From: Paraburkholderia kirstenboschensis
GTDB taxonomy: Bacteria > Pseudomonadota > Gammaproteobacteria > Burkholderiales > Burkholderiaceae
Reading direction: 5' to 3'
NCBI RefSeq assembly: GCF_904848585.1
Contig: NZ_CAJHCR010000010.1
Span: forward strand, 186,001-250,000
DNA length: 64,000 nt
The notes beneath the pieces were generated by a model. The model did no database searches. It was not told where the DNA came from and saw only the letters and a list, made by a program, of their open reading frames with translations. A program made the translations under genes and the position numbers. Of the stretch, positions 48,332 to 57,565 are shown one piece after another; position 1 is the stretch's first letter; each line of letters opens with the position of its first letter.

Positions 48332-49759
48332 CTATGACGACGCCGTCACGTCAGCGAGCTTTACCGCTTTGGCCGTCACGGAAGACGCCGTAGCGACGTT
48401 GCGCAAATCGCCGAGGAAGGTATCGCGCCACACGGACAAGTTGTTCTCGCGCATCGGCGCCATCATGTCGGCATGCCGGGCCTGGCGCTCGGCGAGCGGC
48501 ATCGAAAGCGCACGTTCGAGCGCCTCGGCCATCTGCGAGAGATCGAACGGATTGACGACCAGCGCGCCCGGCAACTGCTCGGCCGCGCCGGCGAATTGCG
48601 AGAGCACCAACACGCCCGGATCGGCCGGATCTTGCGACGCGACATATTCCTTCGCGACCAGATTCATGCCGTCGCGCAACGGCGTCACGTAGCCGACCTG
48701 CGATTGACGGAAAAGCGCCATCAGCAGATTGCGCTCGTACTTGCGGTTCAGGTACTGGATCGGGGTCCAGTCGAGCTGCGCGAAGCGGCCATTGATACGC
48801 CCCGCCTCGCCTTCCAGCGTCTGACGAATCCGCTGATAGGTCTGAACGTCCGCGCGCGTCGGCGGTGCGATCTGCACGAGCGACACACGCCCGTGCCATC
48901 CCGGCGCGTTCAGCAGCAGGCGCTCGAACGCCTGGAAGCGTTCGACGAGACCCTTCGAATAATCGAGGCGATCGACGCTCATGATCAGCTTGCGGCCCCG
49001 CATGCCGTCACGCAGGCTGCGCACCGGCTTGCGGTCGGTGAACTGCTCGGCGGCCTTGGCGATCGCGTCGGGATAGATGCCGATCGGATACGCACCCACC
49101 TTGAGAAAACGGTTGTAGGCCTGAACCATGCCGTCTTCACTCGACGTGCCGTGATGGCCGCGCTCGATGAAATCGACGAACGACTGGCGATCCGCCTCCG
49201 TCTGGAAGCCGATCACGTCGTAGCTGCACATTGCCTTCACGAGTTCCTCGTGCGGCGGGATCGTGCGCAACACCTCGGGGACCGGAAACGGAATGTGCAG
49301 GAAGAAGCCAATCGGATTCTTTACGCCGAGATCGCGCAGGCAGCGCGCGAACGGCAGCAAGTGGTAGTCGTGAACCCAGATAATGTCGTCGGGCCTCAGT
49401 AGCTCCTTGAGCTGCTTGGCGAGCGTCGCATTGACGCGCTGATAGCCCGCATATTCCTGCCGATCGTAACGCGACAGGTCATTGCGATAGTGAAACGTAG
49501 GCCACAGCGTCGCATTCGAAAAGCCGCGGTAGTACTGGTCGTAGTCGCGCTTGGTCAGGCCAACGGTCGCGTAGGTCACGTTGCCTTGCTTCTCGATCAC
49601 CGGCGCCGACGGTTCGCTCACCGTCTCGCCGCTCCAGCCGAACCAGACTCCGCCGGTTTCCTTCAACGCATCCAGCACGCCGATCGCCAGGCCGCCCGCT
49701 GCGGGCCGCCCTTCCTGGGTCGGCGCAACACGATTCGATACCACGATCAGTCTGCTCAT
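48332..49759 (-). CDS. otsA: Trehalose-6-phosphate synthase (GT20)
   Basis: 475 residues. LIVVSNRVAPTQEGRPAAGG, then WFGWSGE; PDDIIWVHDYHLLPFARCLR; GFFLHIPFPVPEVLRTIPPH; IMSVDRLDYSKGLVERFQAF; and GMNLVAKEYVASQDPADPGV, LVLSQFAGAAEQLPGALVVN. All are hallmark GT20 motifs for UDP-glucose and glucose-6-phosphate binding. It makes trehalose-6-phosphate in osmotic stress. No otsB is next to it in this window. Confidence 0.93.
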   Translation of the reverse strand: MSRLIVVSNRVAPTQEGRPAAGGLAIGVLDALKETGGVWFGWSGETVSEPSAPVIEKQGNVTYATVGLTKRDYDQYYRGFSNATLWPTFHYRNDLSRYDRQEYAGYQRVNATLAKQLKELLRPDDIIWVHDYHLLPFARCLRDLGVKNPIGFFLHIPFPVPEVLRTIPPHEELVKAMCSYDVIGFQTEADRQSFVDFIERGHHGTSSEDGMVQAYNRFLKVGAYPIGIYPDAIAKAAEQFTDRKPVRSLRDGMRGRKLIMSVDRLDYSKGLVERFQAFERLLLNAPGWHGRVSLVQIAPPTRADVQTYQRIRQTLEGEAGRINGRFAQLDWTPIQYLNRKYERNLLMALFRQSQVGYVTPLRDGMNLVAKEYVASQDPADPGVLVLSQFAGAAEQLPGALVVNPFDLSQMAEALERALSMPLAERQARHADMMAPMRENNLSVWRDTFLGDLRNVATASSVTAKAVKLADVTASS

Positions 49760-49983
49760 TGGCGCTCCACCTAGTCAGTTGTTTCGTTGCATACGGACAT
49801 GTGCCAAAAAGGTGCATGCAAGTCGCGTGCCGTTTTATCGAAAGCTGAGGATAAAAAATGTATGCAAATGTGACGGGCGAGCAGAAACCCGCAGCGCGGA
49901 AACGCCGCGAAGAACTTCCTTCCGTTTCCTACGACCAAACGGCAAACGCCTTTCTCGCGTGATTCTTTTTTGCGAAGCGAGCC

Positions 49984-50259
49984 TCACGCGTCCTGCTCGG
50001 AGCCTAAATCGCGCTGATAGTCGAGGCCTTCGTGGCGCACGCCGCCCTGGTTGTATTCCCCGTCAGGCGGAGCGTCGGGAGCGACGCGATTCTGCGCGGA
50101 CGGATCGTGGTGGGTCGCCTGAGGGGTCGGTGCGGCCGATGAATCGGGCGCCGGCGCGGGGGACGACTCGGAAGAAGGCGGCGGAGCGTTTTTGGTCGGA
50201 GCGGGACGGCCGTCGCGCTTCGCGTGGCGCGCCGACCGCCGCAGTGCTGGATGTCTCAT
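49984..50259 (-). CDS. Small disordered hypothetical protein
   Basis: 91 residues from ATG 50259 with GGAGG upstream. N-terminus basic (MRHPALRRSARHAKRDGRPA), the rest Pro/Ser/Ala/Asp-rich. No fold is evident. Its ribosome binding site and base composition support coding. Confidence 0.5.
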   Translation of the reverse strand: MRHPALRRSARHAKRDGRPAPTKNAPPPSSESSPAPAPDSSAAPTPQATHHDPSAQNRVAPDAPPDGEYNQGGVRHEGLDYQRDLGSEQDA

Positions 50260-50412
50260 GATCGATGCCTCCGGGCAAAGCCGCGCCGCCCAGGCAACGG
50301 CGGCATCAACAAATCGGGGGGCGGCGCCGTAACTGCCGGTAAAACATGCGCCGCATTTGTAACATGTACACAAGTTTGCGGCGCGTGGCTAGGGCGCACC
50401 CGGCAGGCGATG

Positions 50413-50628
50413 TCAGAGTCGCAGAGAGATTGGCGGGCGCCAACTGGCCTGCGGAGTTTGCGTGGGCTGCGGCGGCGGGTCGCCGATCGGCGGCTCTACC
50501 GGTTCGATCGGCTGAGGACTTGGGTCGGGCACGGTGTCGGGCTCGCCCGGCGAAGGCGGCTCGATCGGCTCCGGACGATGTGCATGCTTTTGAAGCGGCG
50601 ACGTGGGAGCGGCAACGTGTTCCGGCAT
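50413..50628 (-). CDS. Proline-rich small protein
   Basis: 71 residues with repeated PxEP/PPxP segments (PEPIEPPSPGEPDTVPDPSP, QPIEPVEPPIGDPPPQPTQT). Likely disordered. I know of similar short Pro-rich proteins in Burkholderia but not their role. Confidence 0.5.
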   Translation of the reverse strand: MPEHVAAPTSPLQKHAHRPEPIEPPSPGEPDTVPDPSPQPIEPVEPPIGDPPPQPTQTPQASWRPPISLRL

Positions 50629-50718
50629 GTCAGTGATCCTCGTTATGCGTTCTATCCAAACGCAGCAAGGGTCGTGCCGTTACAGAAGCGCTCCCAGCCA
50701 AAGCGCAGGCGGTGGACG

Positions 50719-52119
50719 CTACGCGTCCGCGCCGCCCAACGCGCGCGATTCGTCGGCGGAATCGTTCTCTTCACGCGCGTCGTTGCCGTATTCCACTAGG
50801 CGGTTGTACAGCGTCTTCAGGCTGATGCCGAGAATCTCGGCGGCGCGCGTCTTAACGCCGCCGCACTGCTCGAGCGTGGCCAGAATCAGTTGACGGTCCG
50901 CTTCTGCGAGCGACGTGCCGAACGGGATGGTGATCGCCGTACCGGCCGCTGGCTTCGACAGCGTGATCTGCAGCGGCACGGTGGCCGTGCTGTCCGAATC
51001 CGAGCCCGACATGATGTGCGCGCGCTGCACGTAGTTCTTCAGTTCGCGCACGTTGCCCGGCCACGGGTACGACAACAGCATTTCCTTCACTGCGGGCGGG
51101 AAATGCTTGCGCGTGCCGTGACGCTCGTTGAGTTCGTCGAGAAACGCCTGGGCCAGCAGCTCCACGTCCTTGCCCCGGTCGCGCAGCGGCGGCAAGCTGA
51201 TCGGGAATACGTTCAGCCGATGGTAAAGGTCGAGCCGCAGCTTGCCTTCCAGCACCGCCTGCTCCGGATCGCGGTTGGTCGCGGCGATCAGGCGCACGTC
51301 CGTTTCGATTTCCTTCGTCGTGCCCACGCGCATGAACATGCCCGTTTCGAGCACGCGCAAGAGCTTGACCTGCAGCTCGATCGGCATCTCCGTGATTTCG
51401 TCGAGGAACAGCGTGCCGCCGTTCGCGCGCTCGAAATAACCCTTGTGCTGACGGTCCGCGCCGGTGAACGACCCGCGCTCGTGACCGAACATTTCCGATT
51501 CGATGAGGTTCGGCGAGATCGCGCCGCAGTTCACGGCGAGAAACGCATGCTTGCGACGCAAACTCAGCTCGTGCAGCGTCTGCGCGGCAACTTCCTTGCC
51601 GGTGCCCGATTCGCCGACCAGCATGACCGAGGCCGCCGTGGGTGCAACGCGGCCGATCTGGTCGTAGACCTCCTGCATGGCCGGCGAATTGCCGAGCATC
51701 AAACCGAAGCGGCCCATGCGGCGCAATTCGCCGCGCAACGTGCCGATTTCCGCCTTCAGGTCGCCGGCGCGCGGCAGGCGCGAAAGGATCGCCTTCACGC
51801 GCTGCATGTTGATCGGCTTGACCAGGTAGTCGGTGGCGCCCATCTTCAGCGCGTTCACCGCCGACTCCACCGTGGCGTGGCCCGTGATCACGATCACTTC
51901 CACGCCGGAGCGCGGATCGAGATCTTCGAACAGTTCGACCCCGCTGCCGTCCGGCAGCTTCAGGTCAGTAAAGACAACGTCCGGCATTTGCCGGACGAGT
52001 TGAATGCGCGCTTCGCGCAAATCGCCCGCGGTGGCGGTGGTCAATCCGTCTTCCCCGATGATGGCGGAAAGCGCCTCGCGGGTACCTGCGTCGTCATCGA
52101 CAATCAGTACATGTGGCAT
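50719..52119 (-). CDS. NtrC-family sigma-54 response regulator
   Basis: 466 residues. Receiver (1-120) with phosphoacceptor Asp52 in FTDLKLPDG and acidic patch VDDD. AAA+ domain (about 140-375): Walker A GESGTGKE, the sigma-54 loop GSFTGADRQHKG, Walker B GGTLFLDEITEMP, and Arg finger in LRLDLYHRLNVFP. A Fis-type HTH at the end (AEILGISLKTLYNRLVEYG). No kinase gene is adjacent, so its signal partner is elsewhere. The 297 bp upstream contain an AT-rich stretch that may hold the promoter. Confidence 0.9.
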   Translation of the reverse strand: MPHVLIVDDDAGTREALSAIIGEDGLTTATAGDLREARIQLVRQMPDVVFTDLKLPDGSGVELFEDLDPRSGVEVIVITGHATVESAVNALKMGATDYLVKPINMQRVKAILSRLPRAGDLKAEIGTLRGELRRMGRFGLMLGNSPAMQEVYDQIGRVAPTAASVMLVGESGTGKEVAAQTLHELSLRRKHAFLAVNCGAISPNLIESEMFGHERGSFTGADRQHKGYFERANGGTLFLDEITEMPIELQVKLLRVLETGMFMRVGTTKEIETDVRLIAATNRDPEQAVLEGKLRLDLYHRLNVFPISLPPLRDRGKDVELLAQAFLDELNERHGTRKHFPPAVKEMLLSYPWPGNVRELKNYVQRAHIMSGSDSDSTATVPLQITLSKPAAGTAITIPFGTSLAEADRQLILATLEQCGGVKTRAAEILGISLKTLYNRLVEYGNDAREENDSADESRALGGADA

Positions 52120-52416
52120 CGCGTCTCGTAAGCCTGCAAGCGTGGGAGGAACAGCATGCGGCGGTGCATGCTAAAAAGGGCGACGACCTCGCGCGCGCGG
52201 TCGGAAAATGCATCTCGATGTGAGCGCACCCAACCTGCGTCAAGCGCGGGATCGCCGATTCCATTCAATATTGCAACAATACACACAGAAAGCAGGACGT
52301 GATCGGCACTATTGTTCTGTATTTACCTATTATAAGGCTTTACTGAGACAAATTAACAGTCCCGCCAAGGCGCCGCATCCCAGGGATTGCATGCGGCGCC
52401 CTGGCGAAAAGCGAGC

Positions 52417-52680
52417 TTAACTGCTGTGCGGGAACGGCCAGGCGTCGGGATGTGCCGAGCCATTTGCTCCATGGGCGCCAGGGCCCGTGGTCGCCGCCAA
52501 AGCCGCGCCGGACGCCGTGGATGCCGCAGGTGCGGTGACCGCGCCGCCCTCGCCTTCCCAGCGGTGCAACTCACGCCCTGTCGCTCCCTGCGCGGCACGG
52601 TTGCGCTGGACATAGCGCACCGCGAGAAAGCCGCCGAGCGCCATCAGCGCACTGAAGATACCAATTTTGGGTCGAGCCAT
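52417..52680 (-). CDS. Small membrane-anchored hypothetical protein
   Basis: 87 residues from ATG 52680 with AAGGAG upstream. One N-terminal hydrophobic segment (GIFSALMALGGFLAVRYVQR), then Ala/Gly/Thr-rich. Function unknown. Confidence 0.55.
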   Translation of the reverse strand: MARPKIGIFSALMALGGFLAVRYVQRNRAAQGATGRELHRWEGEGGAVTAPAASTASGAALAATTGPGAHGANGSAHPDAWPFPHSS

Positions 52681-52902
52681 CGTGAACTCCTTGTGGTCGT
52701 TGAACGGAGAAAGGTGGAAGTGGCGCATCGTGCCGCCGGTCACCGTCGATAAGTCGGCAGGCGTTTGCCGGAAACCGAAAGCGCGGCAGTTGTCTTCTGC
52801 CCCGGCGTCAGCGGAGGCTCGGCCGGGACCCAGCCAGGACCAGCAGTGCCAAGCCGATAATCAGCCGGTACCCGGGCGATGCCTCGCGCAATGAGCCAGT
52901 GG

Positions 52903-53220
52903 TTAGCGCGCCGTCAGCACGCCCAGCACAAAGCCCACGCCCGCAGCAATGGCGACCGAGCTCCAGGGGTTTTGTCGCACATAGCGTTCCGTGTTGACGG
53001 TCGCCGAGCGATAGCGCCGCTGGGCGTTATCCTGCGCATCGCCGAGTGCGGATTGCAGCGTTTCCACATGGGTGCCCAGTTTCTGGCGCAATGCGCCTAC
53101 GCCCTCGCCCGGCACATTGGCGGCGAGTCGCAGCATTTCCTCTGAGTCCTTGAGCAGCACCCGCAGATCCTCGACGATCTTCTGGCCGCCGAGTGCAAGC
53201 TGTTGCGTCGTGTCAGTCAT
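52903..53220 (-). CDS. DUF883/ElaB-YqjD family protein
   Basis: 105 residues from ATG 53220. Helical N-terminal part (IVEDLRVLLKDSEEMLRLAA), middle ALGDAQDNAQRRYRSATVNT, then the C-terminal membrane anchor RQNPWSSVAIAAGVGFVLGV. This is the ElaB/YqjD plan; E. coli members bind ribosomes at the membrane in stationary phase. Confidence 0.85.
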   Translation of the reverse strand: MTDTTQQLALGGQKIVEDLRVLLKDSEEMLRLAANVPGEGVGALRQKLGTHVETLQSALGDAQDNAQRRYRSATVNTERYVRQNPWSSVAIAAGVGFVLGVLTAR

Positions 53221-53527
53221 CGTTTTCACTCCTCGTCTAGGGTCAGCATTCGTGCGCCGAAGCGGTAGTGGCAAAGCGCACGCGTGTCGGGAGGAAGGCG
53301 CAAACCATGTGCCCGGTAACTTTAACGTACGCCACGCCACCCAACATCCGCCACGAGCACTTTCGACCGACTCGCGATCACAGTTCGTCGATAGCTGACA
53401 CATCGATTGCAGGAAGCGCCGTCGAAGTGGTTAAATCGGCTTTTGTGAGATACGACTTCAAGAGCTGTCTCGTTCCAGGCCTGCGCGCCGCAACAACGAA
53501 CCTCATTTGCACAGGACTTCCCCGTTT
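53221..53527. other. Intergenic region between divergent genes
   Basis: It must hold the promoters of the DUF883 gene (leftward) and the sigma-54 activator (rightward). No clear promoter hexamers or sigma-54 (GG-N10-GC) site was found by eye. Confidence 0.35.
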
Positions 53528-54586
53528 ATGGCGTCAATCGATGTGGACTCGCCCACTGTGTCCGCCGGCGGCAGCGCTTCCGCTCAGGCGAAGCAGCGCG
53601 TCACGGACGGCATCGCGGGACTGAAATCGTACGGCCTGCTGTACGGCTCGTCGCCGGTGATGCTCGACTTGTACGAGCAGATCGAGCGCGTCGCGAGCAC
53701 CGATGCAACCGCGCTGATCATCGGCGAATCGGGCACCGGCAAGGAGCTGATCGCCCGCACGATTCACGATCAAAGCAGCCGCAAGGAGGCGCCCTTCGTC
53801 GCCGTCAATTGCGGTGCGATTCCCGACGAACTGATCGAGGCCGAGCTGTTCGGCCATGAAAAAGGGAGTTTCACCGGCGCCGTTCAAGGGCGCATCGGCT
53901 ACTTCGAACATGCGAACGGCGGCACGCTGTTCCTCGACGAAGTCACCGAAATGGCGCCCGTGCGTCAGGTGAAACTTTTGCGCGCGCTCGAGACCGGCAC
54001 GTTCTATCGCGTGGGCGGCAACGAGCTGATCAGCGGCAACGTACGCGTGATCGCCGCCACCAATCGCGACCCGGCGGTGGCGGTCAAGGAAAACGGCTTG
54101 CGCGAAGACCTGATGTACCGGCTCGCGGTTTTCCCATTGCGCGCGCCGCCGCTGCGCGAACGCGAAAACGATCGCGAACTGCTCGCCCAGCACTTTCTCG
54201 CGCAGCTCAACCAGCAGGAAGGCACCAGCAAGAGCTTCAGCAAACGGTCAATCGAAACGCTGCGCACATGGTCGTGGCCGGGCAACGTGCGCGAGCTGAA
54301 GAACGCGGTGTACCGCGCGTTCATCCTCGCTGAGAAAACGGTCGAGTTGCCGCATCCGCATCTTGCGTCGAAGGTGAAGCGGCCAATCACGCAAGGCGAC
54401 GCGATGAGCGTATGGATCGGCACGCCGCTCGCCGACGCCCAGAAGCAGATCATTCTCGGCACGCTGAAGTACTGCGGCGGCGACAAACGGCGCGCGGCGA
54501 AAGCACTCGGCGTGAGCCTGAAGACGCTGTACAACCGCTTGAGCGCGTACGGGGACGAAGGCGCGGAAGAGGATACCGAGCACTAG
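53528..54586 (+). CDS. Sigma-54 activator without a receiver domain
   Basis: 352 residues. A 35-residue N-terminal segment, then the AAA+ domain: Walker A GESGTGKEL, GSFTGAVQGRIG, Walker B GGTLFLDEVTEMA, and Arg finger region LREDLMYRLAVFP. C-terminal Fis-like HTH (RRAAKALGVSLKTLYNRLSA). No receiver or GAF/PAS, so activity may be constitutive or controlled by a partner. Its AAA+ core is close to that of the 50719 regulator. Confidence 0.88.
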   Translation: MASIDVDSPTVSAGGSASAQAKQRVTDGIAGLKSYGLLYGSSPVMLDLYEQIERVASTDATALIIGESGTGKELIARTIHDQSSRKEAPFVAVNCGAIPDELIEAELFGHEKGSFTGAVQGRIGYFEHANGGTLFLDEVTEMAPVRQVKLLRALETGTFYRVGGNELISGNVRVIAATNRDPAVAVKENGLREDLMYRLAVFPLRAPPLRERENDRELLAQHFLAQLNQQEGTSKSFSKRSIETLRTWSWPGNVRELKNAVYRAFILAEKTVELPHPHLASKVKRPITQGDAMSVWIGTPLADAQKQIILGTLKYCGGDKRRAAKALGVSLKTLYNRLSAYGDEGAEEDTEH

Positions 54587-54833
54587 GCGCGTCGGCGCAG
54601 AACTTCCTCCCGCAATCAGTTCGCACCACCAATCAAACCGGCCTCTCGTCGAACAGAATCCGGTTTGACGTGCACCATCTTTTGCAATTTCTTGCACTTT
54701 TCCGCTGCCATTTACAAAACGCATCCTGCAAAATGCAGCAGCCCATTTTTCGACGATGGGACGAGGCGCTGCACGTTCGGCGGCTGCCTTTGCACGCGAA
54801 CGAAAGCACTTGCAAGAAGAGTAGAGACAGGGA

Positions 54834-55472
54834 ATGCAAAAGAAAATGGTGTGGGCCGAGTGGTTGAAACCGCGCTTGAAACCGCGCTTGCAGCCGCGCT
54901 TGAAGCCGTGCTTGAAAACCCGCTTGAAACGATCGGCCGGGCGCGGACGTCCTGATGCCGCTGTCCTTGCTGTATTGGCTGTCGCGGTCTCGTCCGCGCT
55001 GAGCGGCTGCAGCTCGCTCTATACCGAAGGCGCCACGGCCGGCGCGGGTATCGCCGGCGCCGCGATTGCGGCGCAAGTTACCAATAATGCCGCCGTTGCC
55101 ACCGGCATCGGTCTTGGCGCAGTGGCAGCAGCGAAAGCCGGCGTGCAGTACTCGGAGCGCGTGGTCCACAGAAACACGCAGGACGGCATTGCCAGGATCG
55201 CCGGACCGCTAGAAGTCGGCGCCGTGGCACCGTGGAGCGTCACGCACTCCTTCCCGATCGAAGACGACGAGCACGGCCGCGTGACGGTCAGCCGCACGAT
55301 CAGCGCGGGTACCTTGGACTGCAAGGAAATCGTCTTTTCGGTCGACCACATCGCCACTAAAAATGTGCCTGCTAGCAGCGCGTTTTACGTCGCGTCCATC
55401 TGCCGCGACGGCGACAACTGGAAATGGGCTTCGGCCGAGCCCGCTACCGAACGCTGGGGTGCACTGCAATGA
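54834..55472 (+). CDS. Lipoprotein A of a tandem paralogous pair
   Basis: 212 residues if read from ATG 54834. Residues 10-32 are a tandem LKPR-type repeat encoded by a roughly 12-bp DNA repeat (54861-54926). The signal sequence ends LAVAVSSALSGCSS, a lipobox. A TTG start near 54924 would give a normal-length signal peptide without the repeat. The mature domain contains PWSVTHSFPIEDDEHGRVTV, CKEIVFSVDH and ends KWASAEPATERWGALQ. Overlaps the next gene by 4 bp. Confidence 0.7.
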   Translation: MQKKMVWAEWLKPRLKPRLQPRLKPCLKTRLKRSAGRGRPDAAVLAVLAVAVSSALSGCSSLYTEGATAGAGIAGAAIAAQVTNNAAVATGIGLGAVAAAKAGVQYSERVVHRNTQDGIARIAGPLEVGAVAPWSVTHSFPIEDDEHGRVTVSRTISAGTLDCKEIVFSVDHIATKNVPASSAFYVASICRDGDNWKWASAEPATERWGALQ

Positions 55473-56011
55473 CGGCGCATGCGCTTGCGACTGGAAAGCC
55501 GCTGCGTCGCCTGAGCCTGACGGCCCTTGCCGGCGCGCTGTGTGTCAGCGCGACTTTGCTGACGAGCGGTTGCTCGTCGATCGGCGCGGCAAGCGGCGCG
55601 GCCGCGGGTGTCGCGTCGGGTCTCGTCACATCGAACCCGGCGGTCGGGTTTGGAGTGGGTATTGCCGTGCAGGCTGCAACGGACGCGGCCGTGGGCCGCT
55701 ACATGCGCAACATGCACACCGACCAGCAGAATCTGATCGCGGCGCTGGCGGGGGCAATGCCCGTCGGTGAAACGCGGCCCTGGTCGGTCAAACACACGCT
55801 GCCCATCGAAAACGGCCACGGTGAGGTGCGCGTCACGCGCGCGTTCGGGTCAGCGCTCGCGCTCTGCAAGGAATTCGTATTCTCGGTGCGGGACGGTGAC
55901 GGTCCGGGCGCACACGAAGACTGGTACACCGCAAGCGCGTGTCAGCAGGACAAAGGCTGGAAATGGGCTTCGGCGGAACCGGCTGTCGAACGTTGGGGCA
56001 ACTTGCAATAG
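55469..56011 (+). CDS. Lipoprotein B of a tandem paralogous pair
   Basis: 180 residues from ATG 55469. Signal and lipobox LSLTALAGALCVSATLLTSG-C. A Gly/Ala-rich first part (GAASGAAAGVASGLVTSNPA) is followed by PWSVKHTLPIENGHGEVRVT, CKEFVFSV, and the end KWASAEPAVERWGNLQ. Clear paralogue of the preceding gene. Translationally coupled by ATGA. Confidence 0.8.
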   Translation: MTAHALATGKPLRRLSLTALAGALCVSATLLTSGCSSIGAASGAAAGVASGLVTSNPAVGFGVGIAVQAATDAAVGRYMRNMHTDQQNLIAALAGAMPVGETRPWSVKHTLPIENGHGEVRVTRAFGSALALCKEFVFSVRDGDGPGAHEDWYTASACQQDKGWKWASAEPAVERWGNLQ

Positions 56012-56062
56012 AGCATAGAGCGAACGCGGCGGCAATCACTGCGCTACTAACACGGCAGAATG

Positions 56063-56094
56063 AAAAAACGGCGGGGTCTCCCCTGCCGTTTTTC
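56063..56094. terminator. Terminator after the lipoprotein pair
   Basis: AACGGC plus GGG (56067-56076) pairs with CCCC plus GCCGTT (56080-56090), then TTTTC; A residues precede it, so it can act in both directions between convergent genes. Confidence 0.75.
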
Positions 56095-56123
56095 ATGAGC
56101 GACGCGCAGACGCGCCGTCGCGC

Positions 56124-57470
56124 TCACGACTCCACGTCTTCCAGACTGAAGATTTCGGTCTGATCGTTGTACGAGAAAATCTCGCCGTAACGGCCCCAGT
56201 TGATGACCGCGTCGAGCGTTTCCTCGGCGGCGCTGTCGGACAGAAAATCCTCGAGCTCCTGCTCGAAGCGCACCCGTGGCGCGCGGTGTCCCGGCCGCTC
56301 GTTCAGCACCTTCTTGATTCGCGCGGCGAGCGGCACGTGCCGCAACAGGTGCTCGGCGAACATCATCTTGCGTTCCTGGGTGCCGAACTCCGCGAACACG
56401 CGCGCGGGCGGGGTCAGGAAAATATCGCCTTCGCGCACGTCGGCGAAACCGAGGTGCTGAAGCACTTCAGCCACCGGGAACAGATCGTCCACCTCCAGAT
56501 GCAGCGAACGTGCGATTTCCGGCATGTCCGCGCGGCCGTGATACGGCGCGGCAGCCAACGTCTCGATCAGACCGGCCATCAGGTTGGTAGACACGTGCGG
56601 CAACCAGCTGTGCAGTTCGAGACCCTTCCGGGTTTTCTCGTCCGTTTGACGCGCGGTCATCTTCGCGTAGATCTCGTCGACCAGACGGCGGAACGCAGGG
56701 TCCAGACGATTGCGCGGATGCTTGAACGGCACCTTGATCTCGGCAATCACGCGGCCCGGATTCGACGACAACACCAGAATCCGGTCGCACATGAACACGG
56801 CTTCCTCGATGTTGTGCGTAACGATCAGCACCGCCTTGATGGGCATGCGGCCCTGCGTCCACAAGTCGAGCAGATCGGTACGCAGCGTTTCGGCGGTCAG
56901 CACGTCGAGCGCGGAGAACGGTTCGTCCATCAGCAGCAGCGTGGGATCGACCACCAGCGCCCGCGCGAAGCCGACGCGCTGGCGCATGCCGCCCGACAAC
57001 TCGCGCGGATACGCGTTCTCGAAACCGTCGAGACCGATCAGGTCGATCGCGGCGAGCGCGCGTTCGCGCCGCTCGCGCGCGGCCACGCCTTGCGCCTCGA
57101 GTCCGGCTTCCACGTTTTGCAGCACGGTCAGCCACGGGAACAGCGCGAAGGTCTGGAACACCATGGCGACGCCCTTCGCGGGACCGTCGAGCGGCTTGCC
57201 CATATAAGTGACTTCGCCGTCGGTCGGCTCGATCAGACCGGCAATGATGCGCAGCAACGTCGACTTGCCCGAGCCCGAACGCCCGAGAAGACCGACGATC
57301 TCGCCTTCACGCAACGACAGATTCGCGTCGTCGAGAACGAGCAGTTCGCCCTGCGACTTGTTGAAACCGCGGCACACGTCCTTGACGCGCAGGATCTCTT
57401 CGCCGAGGCGCGGCGGCTTCGGCGGCGTCTGGATCGGCGCGGCGGTCATAGCAGCTTTAGGATTTTGCAT
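56124..57470 (-). CDS. ABC transporter ATP-binding protein, nitrate/sulfonate/bicarbonate type
   Basis: 448 residues. ABC domain (about 20-260): Walker A GLLGRSGSGKSTLLRIIAGL, Q-loop MVFQTFALFPWLTV, signature LSGGMRQRV, Walker B LLLMDEPFSALDVLTAETLR. A C-terminal AAA-associated domain (about 300-430) has VSTNLMAGLIETLAAAPYHG and ends with EIFSYNDQTEIFSLEDVES. It powers the fused permease encoded next to it. Substrate cannot be told; no binding protein gene is adjacent. Confidence 0.88.
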   Translation of the reverse strand: MQNPKAAMTAAPIQTPPKPPRLGEEILRVKDVCRGFNKSQGELLVLDDANLSLREGEIVGLLGRSGSGKSTLLRIIAGLIEPTDGEVTYMGKPLDGPAKGVAMVFQTFALFPWLTVLQNVEAGLEAQGVAARERRERALAAIDLIGLDGFENAYPRELSGGMRQRVGFARALVVDPTLLLMDEPFSALDVLTAETLRTDLLDLWTQGRMPIKAVLIVTHNIEEAVFMCDRILVLSSNPGRVIAEIKVPFKHPRNRLDPAFRRLVDEIYAKMTARQTDEKTRKGLELHSWLPHVSTNLMAGLIETLAAAPYHGRADMPEIARSLHLEVDDLFPVAEVLQHLGFADVREGDIFLTPPARVFAEFGTQERKMMFAEHLLRHVPLAARIKKVLNERPGHRAPRVRFEQELEDFLSDSAAEETLDAVINWGRYGEIFSYNDQTEIFSLEDVES

Positions 57471-57565
57471 CGCGTTATGCCTTCAATTCTCAAGAAACGC
57501 CGGGCCGCCCGAGCTTTTCATGCCCCCCGTTGGGGGCCTCGCGCGAGCGGCAAGGTCGGGGGCGC

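Noticed and set aside
46607..48337. Rightward 576-codon frame overlapping the MFS gene in another frame
   Set aside because: Arg/Ala/His-rich composition typical of a shifted GC-rich frame; the MFS frame has all transporter motifs.
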